From Bacteroidia bacterium (lineage in GTDB: Bacteria; Bacteroidota; Bacteroidia; AKYH767-A; OLB10), in contig JANWID010000066.1 of the NCBI GenBank assembly GCA_025450095.1, positions 1-22,185 of the forward strand: a DNA stretch of 22,185 nt, written 5' to 3'. The first letter of the stretch is position 1. Each line of letters starts with the position of its first letter. A program made the translations under genes and the position numbers. The notes below the pieces were generated by a model. The model searched no databases and was not told the DNA's origin. It worked only from the letters and a program-made list of their open reading frames with translations. Positions 6,303-15,500 of the stretch are shown in pieces.

Positions 6303-8564
6303 TTATTGCACAATTAATTTTTCTACTGCAACATTACCAGCATCATTTACAACTCTGATAAAGAAGATACCTTTCTGATCATCTTCCAGATTTATTTCAA
6401 ACCGGTTATTGTTTATATTTTCCAAATTTAAAATCTCCTGACCCATCAGGTTTGTAATAGTAATAGAAACCATTTTTTCCGCATCTACATACCATTTTCC
6501 GTTATTCGGGTTCGGCATGCAGGAAATTTCATATTCAACAGCCTTTGCTTTTTTAATATTACTATTTGAATTTGAATTACCACTTATTCTGTTTTGAGGA
6601 GTACAAGCAATTGGAGAGGGAATGCTATTACTTACTAAAGCATGAAAATCACCACCCTGAACTGAAAAGCCATTTGTTAAATGAATGTAGCCTTCTGTTT
6701 GAAAAGTCACATCGGCTCCTGTCATAATTGAATAATTTCCTGTTGGTTGATCGGCATCGGGATCAACATTATCACCAGCTTCAATAATATCCCATGATTT
6801 ATAGTACAATGGCTGAGTTTGAATTATATTTCCATTCTGCACATACTGTATTTGATTGTAATTTCTCAAGATTGCACCACCTTCCCCTCTGATTTTGTAA
6901 CGTCCAAAATCATTATACTTGTCTTCATTTCCATGATTAGTTCCTATGTCAATAAATTCAAGTGTTCCCCCTTCGTGAACAGAAAATCTTGCGTCGAATA
7001 TATTAACACATTGTTCTATAGTTAAGGTTGCCTTATTTTTTATATAATAGTAACCATATCGTTCATCATCATAAAAATTATTAATAATGGGTGTTGTAGG
7101 ATCGTCCCACATAACCGAAGGATAATCTGATGCAGAAGTATTTGGAGAATGAGGAAGATCAGCTGCATTTACTGGAACTGGAACTGATCGCATATCACCA
7201 TAAGGTCCTCCGTTTTGGAGATCATTATTTGCATCCAATACTTCTTGTCTGGAAGGATATTTTCCGAGAATAGTTTTAAATGTATAGCCTTCAGGAAATA
7301 TTACTTTTAATGGTCCATTTGTGCCGGAAGGGGTATTAGCATTTGGATCTATCGAAACTTCAGAAGGATTAAAAATTATTTTATCTATTGAATTTATCAT
7401 CTGAAGATCAACTATTCCATCAGTATTATTATCAAATTCTTTGTCTATTGAATATGTATGTTTAATTCCAGGCATTTTGGTCAAAGTATTCCCAGATCTT
7501 GAATAACCTGCAAAAGTATTTCCATGAACATCTTTTAAAATTGTAGAGCCTAAAGAATAAGGTGGAAAATAAATATTTGAATAATATTGAGCCCTATTTT
7601 CTGCTTGAAAAAGCGGATTCGGTACAAAATAGTCCACGTATTGTGAATTAGTAAGTGGATTATATGATGTACAATTATTGTTGTTACTTTCAGTGAACGG
7701 ATAATAATTTATTGTTCCCCCAGAAATCCAACTAGAATTCGAACTTGCAATATAAGGATCAAAATTAGATGGATCTGGATCAACCAAAATTTCTGGTATA
7801 AATACCACATCCCAATGTTCGCAATTATTAGAAGGTAAATTTTCATTGTGAGATTGAAATGGATAATAACGCATCCTACCTCTGGTATTATCGTAGTAGA
7901 ATACCATTTTTGCCACTATATCTGAAGCGGGACTACTAGTGCAATGAAAATTAATTGTATGTTTTAATATTGTATGTGGTAAATACCCGTCATTAAATGC
8001 TACTAAACCTGGAGCCAAAAACTGTCTACTTATCAACATATTAGCATCTGAATTTAAATAGCCTAAATTAGGATTTAATAAAAATGAACCTGAATATGAG
8101 TTATATAATTTATTCCACTTATTGTTTGTACTACTAAAAATATCATCAGGCATCATAAAAAGTCTCTTATTATTTTCGCCATATCCAGGATAAATACATG
8201 ATGATGGTTCATCCCAACATGGCACTGTAAATGGAAACGAAACAACTTCAATATTATAGCTTTTGAAGTTGAAAGGCGAGTTAAGCATTGATTGAGATCC
8301 TCCTCCATTTTGCCAAGGGTGTTCATCTAAAAGTATCATGTACTCACCTGAGTATTGTGTGCAGTTCATTTGTGACCTTGCATGTGGTACATATAAAAAA
8401 TTATTAGGATTTGTTGCATAATATCCAGAAGTAGGAGGGTAAATAACTGAAGAAAGAAAATTCATTCCTTGATAATCGACATAAGGATCGATAATATCTT
8501 GACTGTATACATGTAAATAGAATACACTAACTAATATGCAACTAATTAACTTTTTTAATTTCAT
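6303..8564 (-). CDS. large secreted T9SS cargo protein of unknown function
   Basis: A 753-residue protein, last of a three-gene operon. Residues 1-21 form a signal peptide (MKLKKLISCILVSVFYLHVYS). About 22-520 match nothing I recognise. This part is rich in Asn, Tyr, Pro and Ser, with scattered cysteines and aromatic runs, suggesting a beta-rich extracellular fold. Residues 587-645 (WDIIEAGDNV..., GYIHLTNGFSVQGGDFHALV) resemble the three-coathanger-stack/beta-helix capping motif common in Bacteroidota surface proteins. An Asn/Ser linker (663-669) precedes a T9SS type A tail (about 679-753: CMPNPNNGKW, ITNLMGQEI, KGIFFIRVV, EKLIVQ). Its start lies four bases beyond the stop of the preceding gene, so the two are probably co-transcribed. 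Base composition is strongly AT-rich compared with genes outside 6130-12000. Function unknown; adhesion or surface-layer roles are guesses. Confidence 0.85.
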   Translation of the reverse strand: MKLKKLISCILVSVFYLHVYSQDIIDPYVDYQGMNFLSSVIYPPTSGYYATNPNNFLYVPHARSQMNCTQYSGEYMILLDEHPWQNGGGSQSMLNSPFNFKSYNIEVVSFPFTVPCWDEPSSCIYPGYGENNKRLFMMPDDIFSSTNNKWNKLYNSYSGSFLLNPNLGYLNSDANMLISRQFLAPGLVAFNDGYLPHTILKHTINFHCTSSPASDIVAKMVFYYDNTRGRMRYYPFQSHNENLPSNNCEHWDVVFIPEILVDPDPSNFDPYIASSNSSWISGGTINYYPFTESNNNNCTSYNPLTNSQYVDYFVPNPLFQAENRAQYYSNIYFPPYSLGSTILKDVHGNTFAGYSRSGNTLTKMPGIKHTYSIDKEFDNNTDGIVDLQMINSIDKIIFNPSEVSIDPNANTPSGTNGPLKVIFPEGYTFKTILGKYPSRQEVLDANNDLQNGGPYGDMRSVPVPVNAADLPHSPNTSASDYPSVMWDDPTTPIINNFYDDERYGYYYIKNKATLTIEQCVNIFDARFSVHEGGTLEFIDIGTNHGNEDKYNDFGRYKIRGEGGAILRNYNQIQYVQNGNIIQTQPLYYKSWDIIEAGDNVDPDADQPTGNYSIMTGADVTFQTEGYIHLTNGFSVQGGDFHALVSNSIPSPIACTPQNRISGNSNSNSNIKKAKAVEYEISCMPNPNNGKWYVDAEKMVSITITNLMGQEILNLENINNNRFEINLEDDQKGIFFIRVVNDAGNVAVEKLIVQ

Positions 8565-8568
8565 GAAC

Positions 8569-10068
8569 CTAAATTTTTATAAATTTACTTAAGTAATTTA
8601 AATTTAAATCAAATATTGAATAAAGTCCTGGTTTCAATTGAGTAATATCAATCATTATTTCATTGTTTTGTAATTCTAAATTTGTGACTGGAATGCTCAT
8701 TTCTAATTTTAATTCAGAATTAAATATTTTTAGTTCAGAACTAAACGACATATTCATATTCAAATATTTTAATTTTATATAATTCTGCGCAGGATTAGGA
8801 CTTAATAAAATTTGATTTTTGTAATTTGGCTCCGAATTAACACCTGTATGTATTTCGCATCGTAAACTATCAATAGTTGGAAATGCTGTGGAACTGATAA
8901 ACCCACTATTGAAATAGCTATAAGGTATAACAACAAATCCAGTAAGGGAATCAATGCTTGTAACAGTAATCGAATTTACTGGAGGAATAGTTGTATAACA
9001 AGCAATAAATGTCGAATCCATCTTTAATAAACAGAGATCACCATTGGTGATTGTTATAAGTTCGTTATTTTCTAGATTAATATCAGTAACATACCTATGC
9101 AAGTCTTTATAATTAAATGTATTTCCTAAACTATCAGTTAAACATAAAAATCTTCCACTTGAAATTAAAACATCTGAATTAATCGTTGTGGATTTTACTG
9201 TAGATAGTGGGAAATTTGTACTATGAAATTTTAACCAATTGAGATTTCCTGTTGAATCTAAAAATGCAGAAAATATTCCATAGTAACCACTTGAGCTAGA
9301 ACTTGCAGATCCGGAAATAAAAAACTTATTATTGAGGGAAATTATATTAGAAGCAGATGAACTGTAGGGTTCTGGAAAATATTTAATCCATTGTACACCT
9401 CCTGATGTATCTACCTTGGCTAGAATAAATTCATTTTCGGAATAATCTGATTCCGTTATCGATCCGGTTATATAATAATAATTATCAAATGCTATAAAAT
9501 CAGTTAATACTATTTGATTTGATGCTTGAAGTTCAATGGAATTTATGATATTCAGCTGGTGGTCAATCTTAACTATTAATCCGGATATAGTACCCAAGGT
9601 GGTCCTATTCCAATTGCAATAACCAACTGCCATTAAATTACCATCAATTGTCGTATCAATTTTTAACAAATTAGCGTCCAAAGAATCTCCAAAAATCAGC
9701 GAATTCAATAAAGTTCCACTTGATGTGTCGAGCTGGGCAATAAAATTTCGTTGAAAATTTGCAGCTGGATTTGGATCAATGGTATCAAGAGTTTGACCTA
9801 TAATATATAAATATCCATTTGAAATTAAAATATCATTAATTTTGAGTTCGTTACTTGGGCTTGATATTTTAGTTCCCCATTGGGCATTGTTATTTCCATC
9901 AATTTTTGTAATATATCCATCAAATTGTCCACCCGCTAGATATGTATTTCCGGCAGACCTAGCTAAGGCCTCACCAGAAACGCCTATAGCAAATAATTTT
10001 TCAAAATAAATTTGTCCATTTAAGTCATGTGTAAATAAAACTAAAATAATATAACAAATGTATCTCAT
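8569..10068 (-). CDS. secreted T9SS cargo with beta-propeller-like repeats
   Basis: A 499-residue protein. Residues 1-18 look like a signal peptide (MRYICYIILVLFTHDLNG). About 25-400 contain recurring blade-like units in which a hydrophobic strand leads into a 'KxD..GN..W' type turn: GYITKIDGNNNAQW (51-64), FIAQLDTSSG (109-118), LIVKIDHQ (164-171), FILAKVDTSGGVQW (214-227) and IFSAFLDSTGNLNW (265-278). This resembles the delta-60/SBBP-type propellers found in secreted Bacteroidota proteins. Residues 419-499 form a T9SS type A tail (ILLSPNPAQNYIKL..., LKPGLYSIF). It is the middle gene of the operon, 24 bases after the SprB-repeat gene and 4 bases before the next. AT-rich like its neighbours. 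No enzymatic motif is visible; a structural or binding role is inferred. Confidence 0.83.
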   Translation of the reverse strand: MRYICYIILVLFTHDLNGQIYFEKLFAIGVSGEALARSAGNTYLAGGQFDGYITKIDGNNNAQWGTKISSPSNELKINDILISNGYLYIIGQTLDTIDPNPAANFQRNFIAQLDTSSGTLLNSLIFGDSLDANLLKIDTTIDGNLMAVGYCNWNRTTLGTISGLIVKIDHQLNIINSIELQASNQIVLTDFIAFDNYYYITGSITESDYSENEFILAKVDTSGGVQWIKYFPEPYSSSASNIISLNNKFFISGSASSSSSGYYGIFSAFLDSTGNLNWLKFHSTNFPLSTVKSTTINSDVLISSGRFLCLTDSLGNTFNYKDLHRYVTDINLENNELITITNGDLCLLKMDSTFIACYTTIPPVNSITVTSIDSLTGFVVIPYSYFNSGFISSTAFPTIDSLRCEIHTGVNSEPNYKNQILLSPNPAQNYIKLKYLNMNMSFSSELKIFNSELKLEMSIPVTNLELQNNEIMIDITQLKPGLYSIFDLNLNYLSKFIKI

Positions 10069-10092
10069 TCAAAAAGTTGACGTGTTTAAACT

Positions 10093-11574
10093 TTATTTTC
10101 TTACTTTGTTTTGTAAGTTATCTATTTGACTTTTAAGCTCAATAATATAAAGATAAAGCTCTTCAATTTTCTCTTGTTGTAACCTTTGAATTTCACCAAT
10201 ATTCTGGCCTTCTGAAAGTATCTCAATTGAAGATGGCATACCAGGTAAATGTTGATAATTATTTATATAGGATTCAACTTCATTTAGGTCACTCAAATTA
10301 TAAGTTAAGCTAAATACATAATCTGGCCATGCACCATTTAATTTAACAAATACTTCTCTGAAACCAACTTTTCCTCCATCTACTACAAGCTTGTAACCCG
10401 GTTGAATAGTATTCGTACCGATACCAACACTACCATCAATAGTTGCCAAGAAAGTATTATGACCAACTTCCAATGATCCTCCTGAAGTATTTGTCAATAT
10501 TTTAACATCTTCACCACTGTTATAGTTAATTTTTAATCCGCTTGTTAATCCATAACTATCAATAGCAACATTATTTCCATCGTAACCAGCATCAATAAAC
10601 TTACCTGTAGTGATCTCGCCAATTCTTGTTATTCCTTCAACTTCAAGTTCACGTATTGGATTTTGAACACCTATTCCCACCAGTCCGGATGATTTAACGA
10701 AAACTCGAGGTACATCTGAAGTTCTTATTATAAAATCTGCTGAATTAATTGTTCCAATATAATCAATTTGATCGTTAACATTATCATTGCCATGAGTCTC
10801 CCAGGGTATGCCCGGAGCAGCTTGAATGTTTCCGGCTGAAGTGGCTTGCAAATAGCGGTTCCCGGTACCAGATAAAGAGCTTAAATTTATTTGTCCTGTA
10901 CCTGAAATTCGCATTCTTTCAATGGATTGAGTTTTTAAAACCAGATCCGCATTATCAGTGGTTCCAATAAAATTACTTGATGGATTAATGCCACTGTTAC
11001 CTCCCATTTGCCAATCACCGCGTTCCGGTTCCAAAAGACTAATTAGTTCACTTTTCACAATACACCCATTTAAATCCTCAGCATAAAAATCAAAGTTACC
11101 CGCACAAAGAGAGATTCTGTCCTTTTGTGTTGATCCATCACTCCACATATATGCATAAGGCGGTACTCCATCCGTAACAGTATTAACCACACTCCCGTTA
11201 CATGCACCATAAAGACTTATATTATATCCATTAACAAATTGATGAATTTCTGTGGTCAGAATTAGCATTTTTGGTTCTATTAAAGTAATTTCTGTTTCAA
11301 CTCCAATTGTTGTTGAGTCCGCATCGTCAACCTCTACTCTATAATAACCTGCAGGTAAATCGGTTAAATCTTCACTAAGTGCATCATTACTCCATCTGAT
11401 GGTATAGGGTGGTGTTCCTCCCGTTATTGTTAGATCAATATTACCATCTTTTTGGCCAAAACAACTTATATTAAACCCATTATAATTGGAAGGAATTAAG
11501 GAGAGTTGTTGGGCATTGGTTAGAGCAGGAAATAAAATAAGAATAAATAGACTTTGAAACAGAAATTTTTTCAT
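10093..11574 (-). CDS. secreted SprB-repeat protein with tail-fibre-like, coiled-coil C-terminus
   Basis: A 493-residue protein starting at the ATG at 11574. A longer reading from 11655 is open, but the signal peptide MKKFLFQSLFILILFPALTNA begins here and a good promoter lies between the two starts. Residues 34-102 and 106-183 are two SprB-type repeats (GGTPPYTIRWSND...LPAGYYRVEVDD; DGVPPYAYMWSDG...LCAGNFDFYAED). Residues 185-400 carry repeated tail-fibre-like modules (IGTTDNADLVLKT, IGTINSADFIIRT, GSVGIGTN). Residues 415-490 match the common Bacteroidota ending 'PDYVF...L..VE.YI...QHLPGMPS...G.NIGE', followed by a coiled coil (466-493), as in trimeric fibre proteins. No T9SS sorting tail is visible, unlike its two operon partners. 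It heads the operon and is probably a surface fibre or adhesin. Confidence 0.87.
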   Translation of the reverse strand: MKKFLFQSLFILILFPALTNAQQLSLIPSNYNGFNISCFGQKDGNIDLTITGGTPPYTIRWSNDALSEDLTDLPAGYYRVEVDDADSTTIGVETEITLIEPKMLILTTEIHQFVNGYNISLYGACNGSVVNTVTDGVPPYAYMWSDGSTQKDRISLCAGNFDFYAEDLNGCIVKSELISLLEPERGDWQMGGNSGINPSSNFIGTTDNADLVLKTQSIERMRISGTGQINLSSLSGTGNRYLQATSAGNIQAAPGIPWETHGNDNVNDQIDYIGTINSADFIIRTSDVPRVFVKSSGLVGIGVQNPIRELEVEGITRIGEITTGKFIDAGYDGNNVAIDSYGLTSGLKINYNSGEDVKILTNTSGGSLEVGHNTFLATIDGSVGIGTNTIQPGYKLVVDGGKVGFREVFVKLNGAWPDYVFSLTYNLSDLNEVESYINNYQHLPGMPSSIEILSEGQNIGEIQRLQQEKIEELYLYIIELKSQIDNLQNKVRK

Positions 11575-11621
11575 TTGTAAGCTGAATTTTGATTTAGTTG
11601 TTATTAGTAGAAATTGTTCTA

Positions 11622-11652
11622 CAATATTAATTATCAGTAATTTGCGTGCAAA
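11622..11652 (-). promoter_or_regulatory. predicted promoter of the three-gene surface-protein operon
   Basis: On the minus strand TTTG (11649-11652) is followed after 19 bases by TAATATTG (11622-11629), seven of eight to TANNTTTG. Transcription would begin about 40 bases before the ATG at 11574, which supports that start over the one at 11655. No other promoter-like site is evident in the 24- and 4-base gaps within the operon. Confidence 0.55.
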
Positions 11653-12009
11653 CATGAAGAACAGAATTCATCCTTGCAAGCTTTTTTCTAATTTGTTCAT
11701 AAATTAATATTTCAAGCTTGGACACATGATCAACATCATAAAATAATCACATCTGTAAAGCTGTAATGCCAATATATCTGCAATCCCTATACGAACTTTG
11801 CGATCTGCCCTTGAAAAATAATGGATAACATTTTTTGTCTAAACAAGTTCGAAATTCATAATCTAAATAGTTTCCTTAAAAATGCCAATCGTTAATTTTT
11901 TTCCCACCAAGCCACAAAGAAATCTCGAAATGATTATGTTCTCTATGCATGCTTTGTGTCTTTGTGGGATATTTCAGCGATTATGGCGAGACTAATCTAG
12001 ATCAGAATA
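11653..12009. other. AT-rich divergent intergenic region
   Basis: About 350 bases separate the operon promoter from the acetyltransferase gene. The stretch holds an imperfect inverted repeat at 11902-11969, listed separately. I find no convincing gene, tRNA or attachment-site duplication in it. An open frame of 17 codons from 11654 has no supporting features. Confidence 0.6.
11902..11969. repeat. imperfect inverted repeat with CACAAAG/CTTTGTG core
   Basis: The left arm at 11902-11920 (tcccaccaagccacaaaga) matches the reverse complement of 11951-11969 at 16 of 19 positions, around a 30-base loop. The right arm contains CTTTGTG twice. A related element with the same CTTTGTGGGA core lies at 19509-19550, suggesting a dispersed intergenic repeat family. 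No T-tract follows it in the direction of the operon. Confidence 0.6.
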
Positions 12010-12017
12010 TATCTTTG
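12010..12017 (+). promoter_or_regulatory. predicted -7 box immediately before the GNAT start
   Basis: TATCTTTG perfectly matches TANNTTTG and ends only four bases before the ATG at 12022. If it acts as the -7 element, the transcript would be leaderless or nearly so. No clear TTTG is seen near the expected -33 position (about 11987). Confidence 0.4.
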
Positions 12018-12021
12018 CACA

Positions 12022-12537
12022 ATGGAATTCACTTTACGCCCCTTTACGCTAGACGATCTCGACAGCCTGGTACGGTCGGCTAATAATCCTAAGATTGCCC
12101 GCAACCTGACCAATAAATTTCCATATCCATATACGGAAGAAAATGGACGTGACTTTCTCAATTTCGCCACGCAAACCAAACCTGTAAATATTTTCGCTAT
12201 CGATATCGGTGGAAGTGCAGTAGGAGGGATCGGTCTTCATCCGCAGTTTGATATACAATCGAAAAACGCGGAGCTGGGTTACTGGCTGGCGGAACCTTAC
12301 TGGAATAAAGGCATCATCACGCGCGCCATTCCGCAGATGGTGGATTACGGATTTAAGAATTTTGACATCACCCGTATTTTCGCAAGACCATTCGGTACCA
12401 ACAAGGCTTCGCAGCATGTACTGGAAAAAACCGGTTTTGTTCTGGAGGCAAAAATTGAAAAGGCACTTTTTAAGAACGGAGAATTCGGGGATGAGCTGAT
12501 CTATGCGGTACGGAGATCACCAGATAAAGCGGTATGA
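12022..12537 (+). CDS. GNAT family N-acetyltransferase (RimJ/RimL-like)
   Basis: A 171-residue cytosolic acetyltransferase of the GNAT superfamily, using acetyl-CoA to acetylate an amine such as a protein N-terminus, amino sugar or antibiotic. The family pattern is clear. It opens with LRPFTLDDLDSLV, continues with the central AELGYWLAEPYWNKGIITRAI (an acetyl-CoA-binding motif variant ending WNKGI rather than the usual RGxGxG/A), then ARPFGTNKASQHVLEKTGF, the typical C-terminal 'N..S..vleKaGF' motif. The length fits RimJ/RimL-type members. The substrate cannot be predicted. The last 21 bases overlap the end of the convergent T9SS gene, so the two C-terminal coding ends share DNA on opposite strands and no terminator separates them. 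Confidence 0.9.
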   Translation: MEFTLRPFTLDDLDSLVRSANNPKIARNLTNKFPYPYTEENGRDFLNFATQTKPVNIFAIDIGGSAVGGIGLHPQFDIQSKNAELGYWLAEPYWNKGIITRAIPQMVDYGFKNFDITRIFARPFGTNKASQHVLEKTGFVLEAKIEKALFKNGEFGDELIYAVRRSPDKAV

Positions 12538-15500
12538 AACCGATTCATCACCCGATGCCAGGCGAATTGCATATATGCCCCTGGCGTTAGCCTGCGGACG
12601 TAATTTGAAACTGTTTATCCCTTCCATAGCCTCCAGCGATTCATCCAGGATAAGCTTTCCGGTGGAATCAAAAATGTAAGCACGAAGATCCGCATCCGAT
12701 TGCATGTAAACATTTACGGAAATTGAATTGCTTTCCTGCGAAGGAATAACTGATACCAGCGAGAATCCAAAGTTATCCTGAGATCTTAAAGCGATAATGC
12801 CCGACCTGTTCACACTTCCATCGTAATCCGTTTCATCCAGCCTGTAGTAATTGATCCCGGTTAACGGCGCAATATCATCGAAAGAATATTCAAGCATTAC
12901 ATTACTGTAACCAGCTGCCTTTACACGACCAATATCAGCAAATGATTTTCCATCCGGTGAACGCATTACTGAAAAATAATCGCTGTTGATCTCTGAAGCA
13001 GTTTCCCATTTCAGCCTGACAATATCATGATGATACTTTCCTGAAAAACTAAGCAACGACACCGGTAATGGATTTTGCGGCGTGGTGGAAGCTAGTGTAA
13101 AAGGACCGTAAGCAGTCTGCACAGCTGCCGATGTAATTGTGCCGGCAACGGTTGTACCTGTGGTGCCTCCATTGCCGCGATCGTCCCATGACAAGCTATT
13201 GAAACGTGCAACAGTGAGGTCTGCAAGATTCGTAACACCACAACTGTTACCATCCCACGTAAGTGTAACCAATCGGTTGCTGGTACCTGCATCGCGTGTT
13301 ACTGTCCAGTATTCGCACTGGCTGATATGATCCAGCGGTGGATTGAGCACATTGTTATAAGTTGTTTGCGGATTATTATGAAAATATTCCACAGTAAAAG
13401 CTTCCGGCGCTGCAGGTACAGTTAAATTGATATCGTCAACTGCAAATGAAGGATCGGTAGCAATTCCATTTGCATTATTCACCCAGCGGAATCCAATACG
13501 AATATTCGCGTTGTTATTGGCACTTGCAGGTAACGCTATGGAATATGCGTTCCATAAACCCTGCAGGCTACCGGTGCATGTGACACCTCCGCAGCAAAGT
13601 GTTTTGGGTACATCAACCAGCTGACTCCAAACCGCTCCGTCGAAGTACCACAGCGTTGCATTATCGCTGGCACCTTCTCCGAATTCAATATAATTAAACG
13701 TAAGTGTAATTCCGATCTGCCCGGTACAGTTTATAACGGGTGACTCTACACGTTTATCGGTAGCGCTGCAGATTCCTACAAAGCTGCATGTAAACGCATC
13801 CGTTTCAAGGTATGCTGCACCGGGATCAATAGCTACTGATGTTGATCCTACATGAAGCGTCCGGTTTGTTCCGCAACCTGCCCCGCAGCTCCCTGCAGGC
13901 ATTCCATTCTCTTTTGCGCTAACATACCAGGTATTTGCATTAATTTCATTGAAACCTGTGTTGCTAATACTCCAGGCACCATTTGGTCCGGCATAGGCGG
14001 TTGCTATCTGCCCGCTGTTGCAACCTGTACCGAAATTTTCCGTCCAGAACGGCGCACCGGATCCACCGGAACCGGCACCCAAAGCCAGTGCCTGGTAATC
14101 GTTATTTTTTCCTACAGGAAAAGTAAATGCTGCTGGGCCCAACTTTCTGACTGGTCCGTGTACAAAACCAGTGTTAGTTGGATTTGTCACTGTGGCCAGA
14201 CCTTCAATAATCAGAAGATTTGCTAAAGACGAAAAAATTCTTCCACCCGGATTATTAAAAGTTAAGTTGTTGTCAACTTTCACGGTCCTGTTCAGTGTAA
14301 GATCATTCAGCGATTTATTCATGACCAGGTTGAAAACATTCAGTGTTCCTCCTCCTGAAATGGATTGCGGGCCGCTGCCCGTGAACTGGAATCTGCGGGC
14401 GTCGTTTGCATCGTAGTTGACTGTTCCATCACATTGCAGATTGCCGTAAATTTCAAAGCCTGTTCCGTAATTACGAAGTATGTTTCCCACGCGTATCACC
14501 AGCGATCCCAGCACGACAGTGGGACTCGCGTTGTTATTTATATTTTCAAATTCCACGAAACTGCTTCCTGTTGCACCCACATCCATATTTCCTTTAATCA
14601 CCGTATTGGTTGTATTTCCCTGGAATCCTGATGATCCGGCAGCCAGCCATGTCCCCGCTGTATTGTTTTCGATAAACAGGTTCGGATAATACATGCTTAC
14701 TGTGCTGACAGAAGGATTGGGGACCCCTGTTTTTCGAATATACCACGAAGCTGTCGAGGGGATGTTTACAATGCCAAGATTGTAATTGTCGCGCCAGTTG
14801 TTCGCACTGCCTGCGCTGGTTTTTATCATGGTTCCATTCGCGCCAAGCGTCCACGATGCACCAACATTGAATGCTACATTGGATGGGGAATTGTCGGAAA
14901 TGGTACCATCCGCCTGCAGGTCCACACCAGCACCTGCCACAACTGTGATCACACCGGCTGTCCAGTTCAGCGTTCCGCCGTTATCTATAATTGTTTCATC
15001 AAGACGAATGTTGGAGCTAACGGTTACTATATGCGAAGAACGGATGGTAATGGTCCGTGAAAATTCTGTGGGAATCATCACTGCCGGATTCCAGATAATA
15101 TTATCCGGAGATGATTCCCATGTTGCTAATGCAGTCCAGTTGCCGGACGCCACGCTTCGGTAATAGTGAAATAAATTCCAGGAAATATTGATATCATCGA
15201 TACGTGAATTTCCGGCTGCGGCTACCGCAGCACCACCTACAGCAGTATTGGTAGTCATGATCCATCGTAATGAAATTGCAGGTTGGTTTTCGCACGCCAC
15301 GGGAAGCGGAACGGAAGTTACTACGCCCGATGTAAAGTTAGCTGCCAGCAAAATGGCGGTAGCTCCGGGAAGATCGGTCCATACCCCTGCACCTATCCGG
15401 TACTGTATCTTAAAATCGCGGGGCCCTGTAGCCGAGCTGAACTGCTTTGATGAAACCGACAGGTTAAAACAACCGGTAGTGGCAATGGTGAGCTCCCAGT

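Noticed and set aside
11575..11655. N-terminal extension of the SprB-repeat protein from the ATG at 11655
   Set aside because: It would place 27 residues before a clear signal peptide, and the predicted promoter lies inside the extension.
11654..11707. Open frame of 17 codons (MKNRIHPCKLF...)
   Set aside because: Too short, no promoter or conservation evidence, and it runs through the AT-rich intergenic region.
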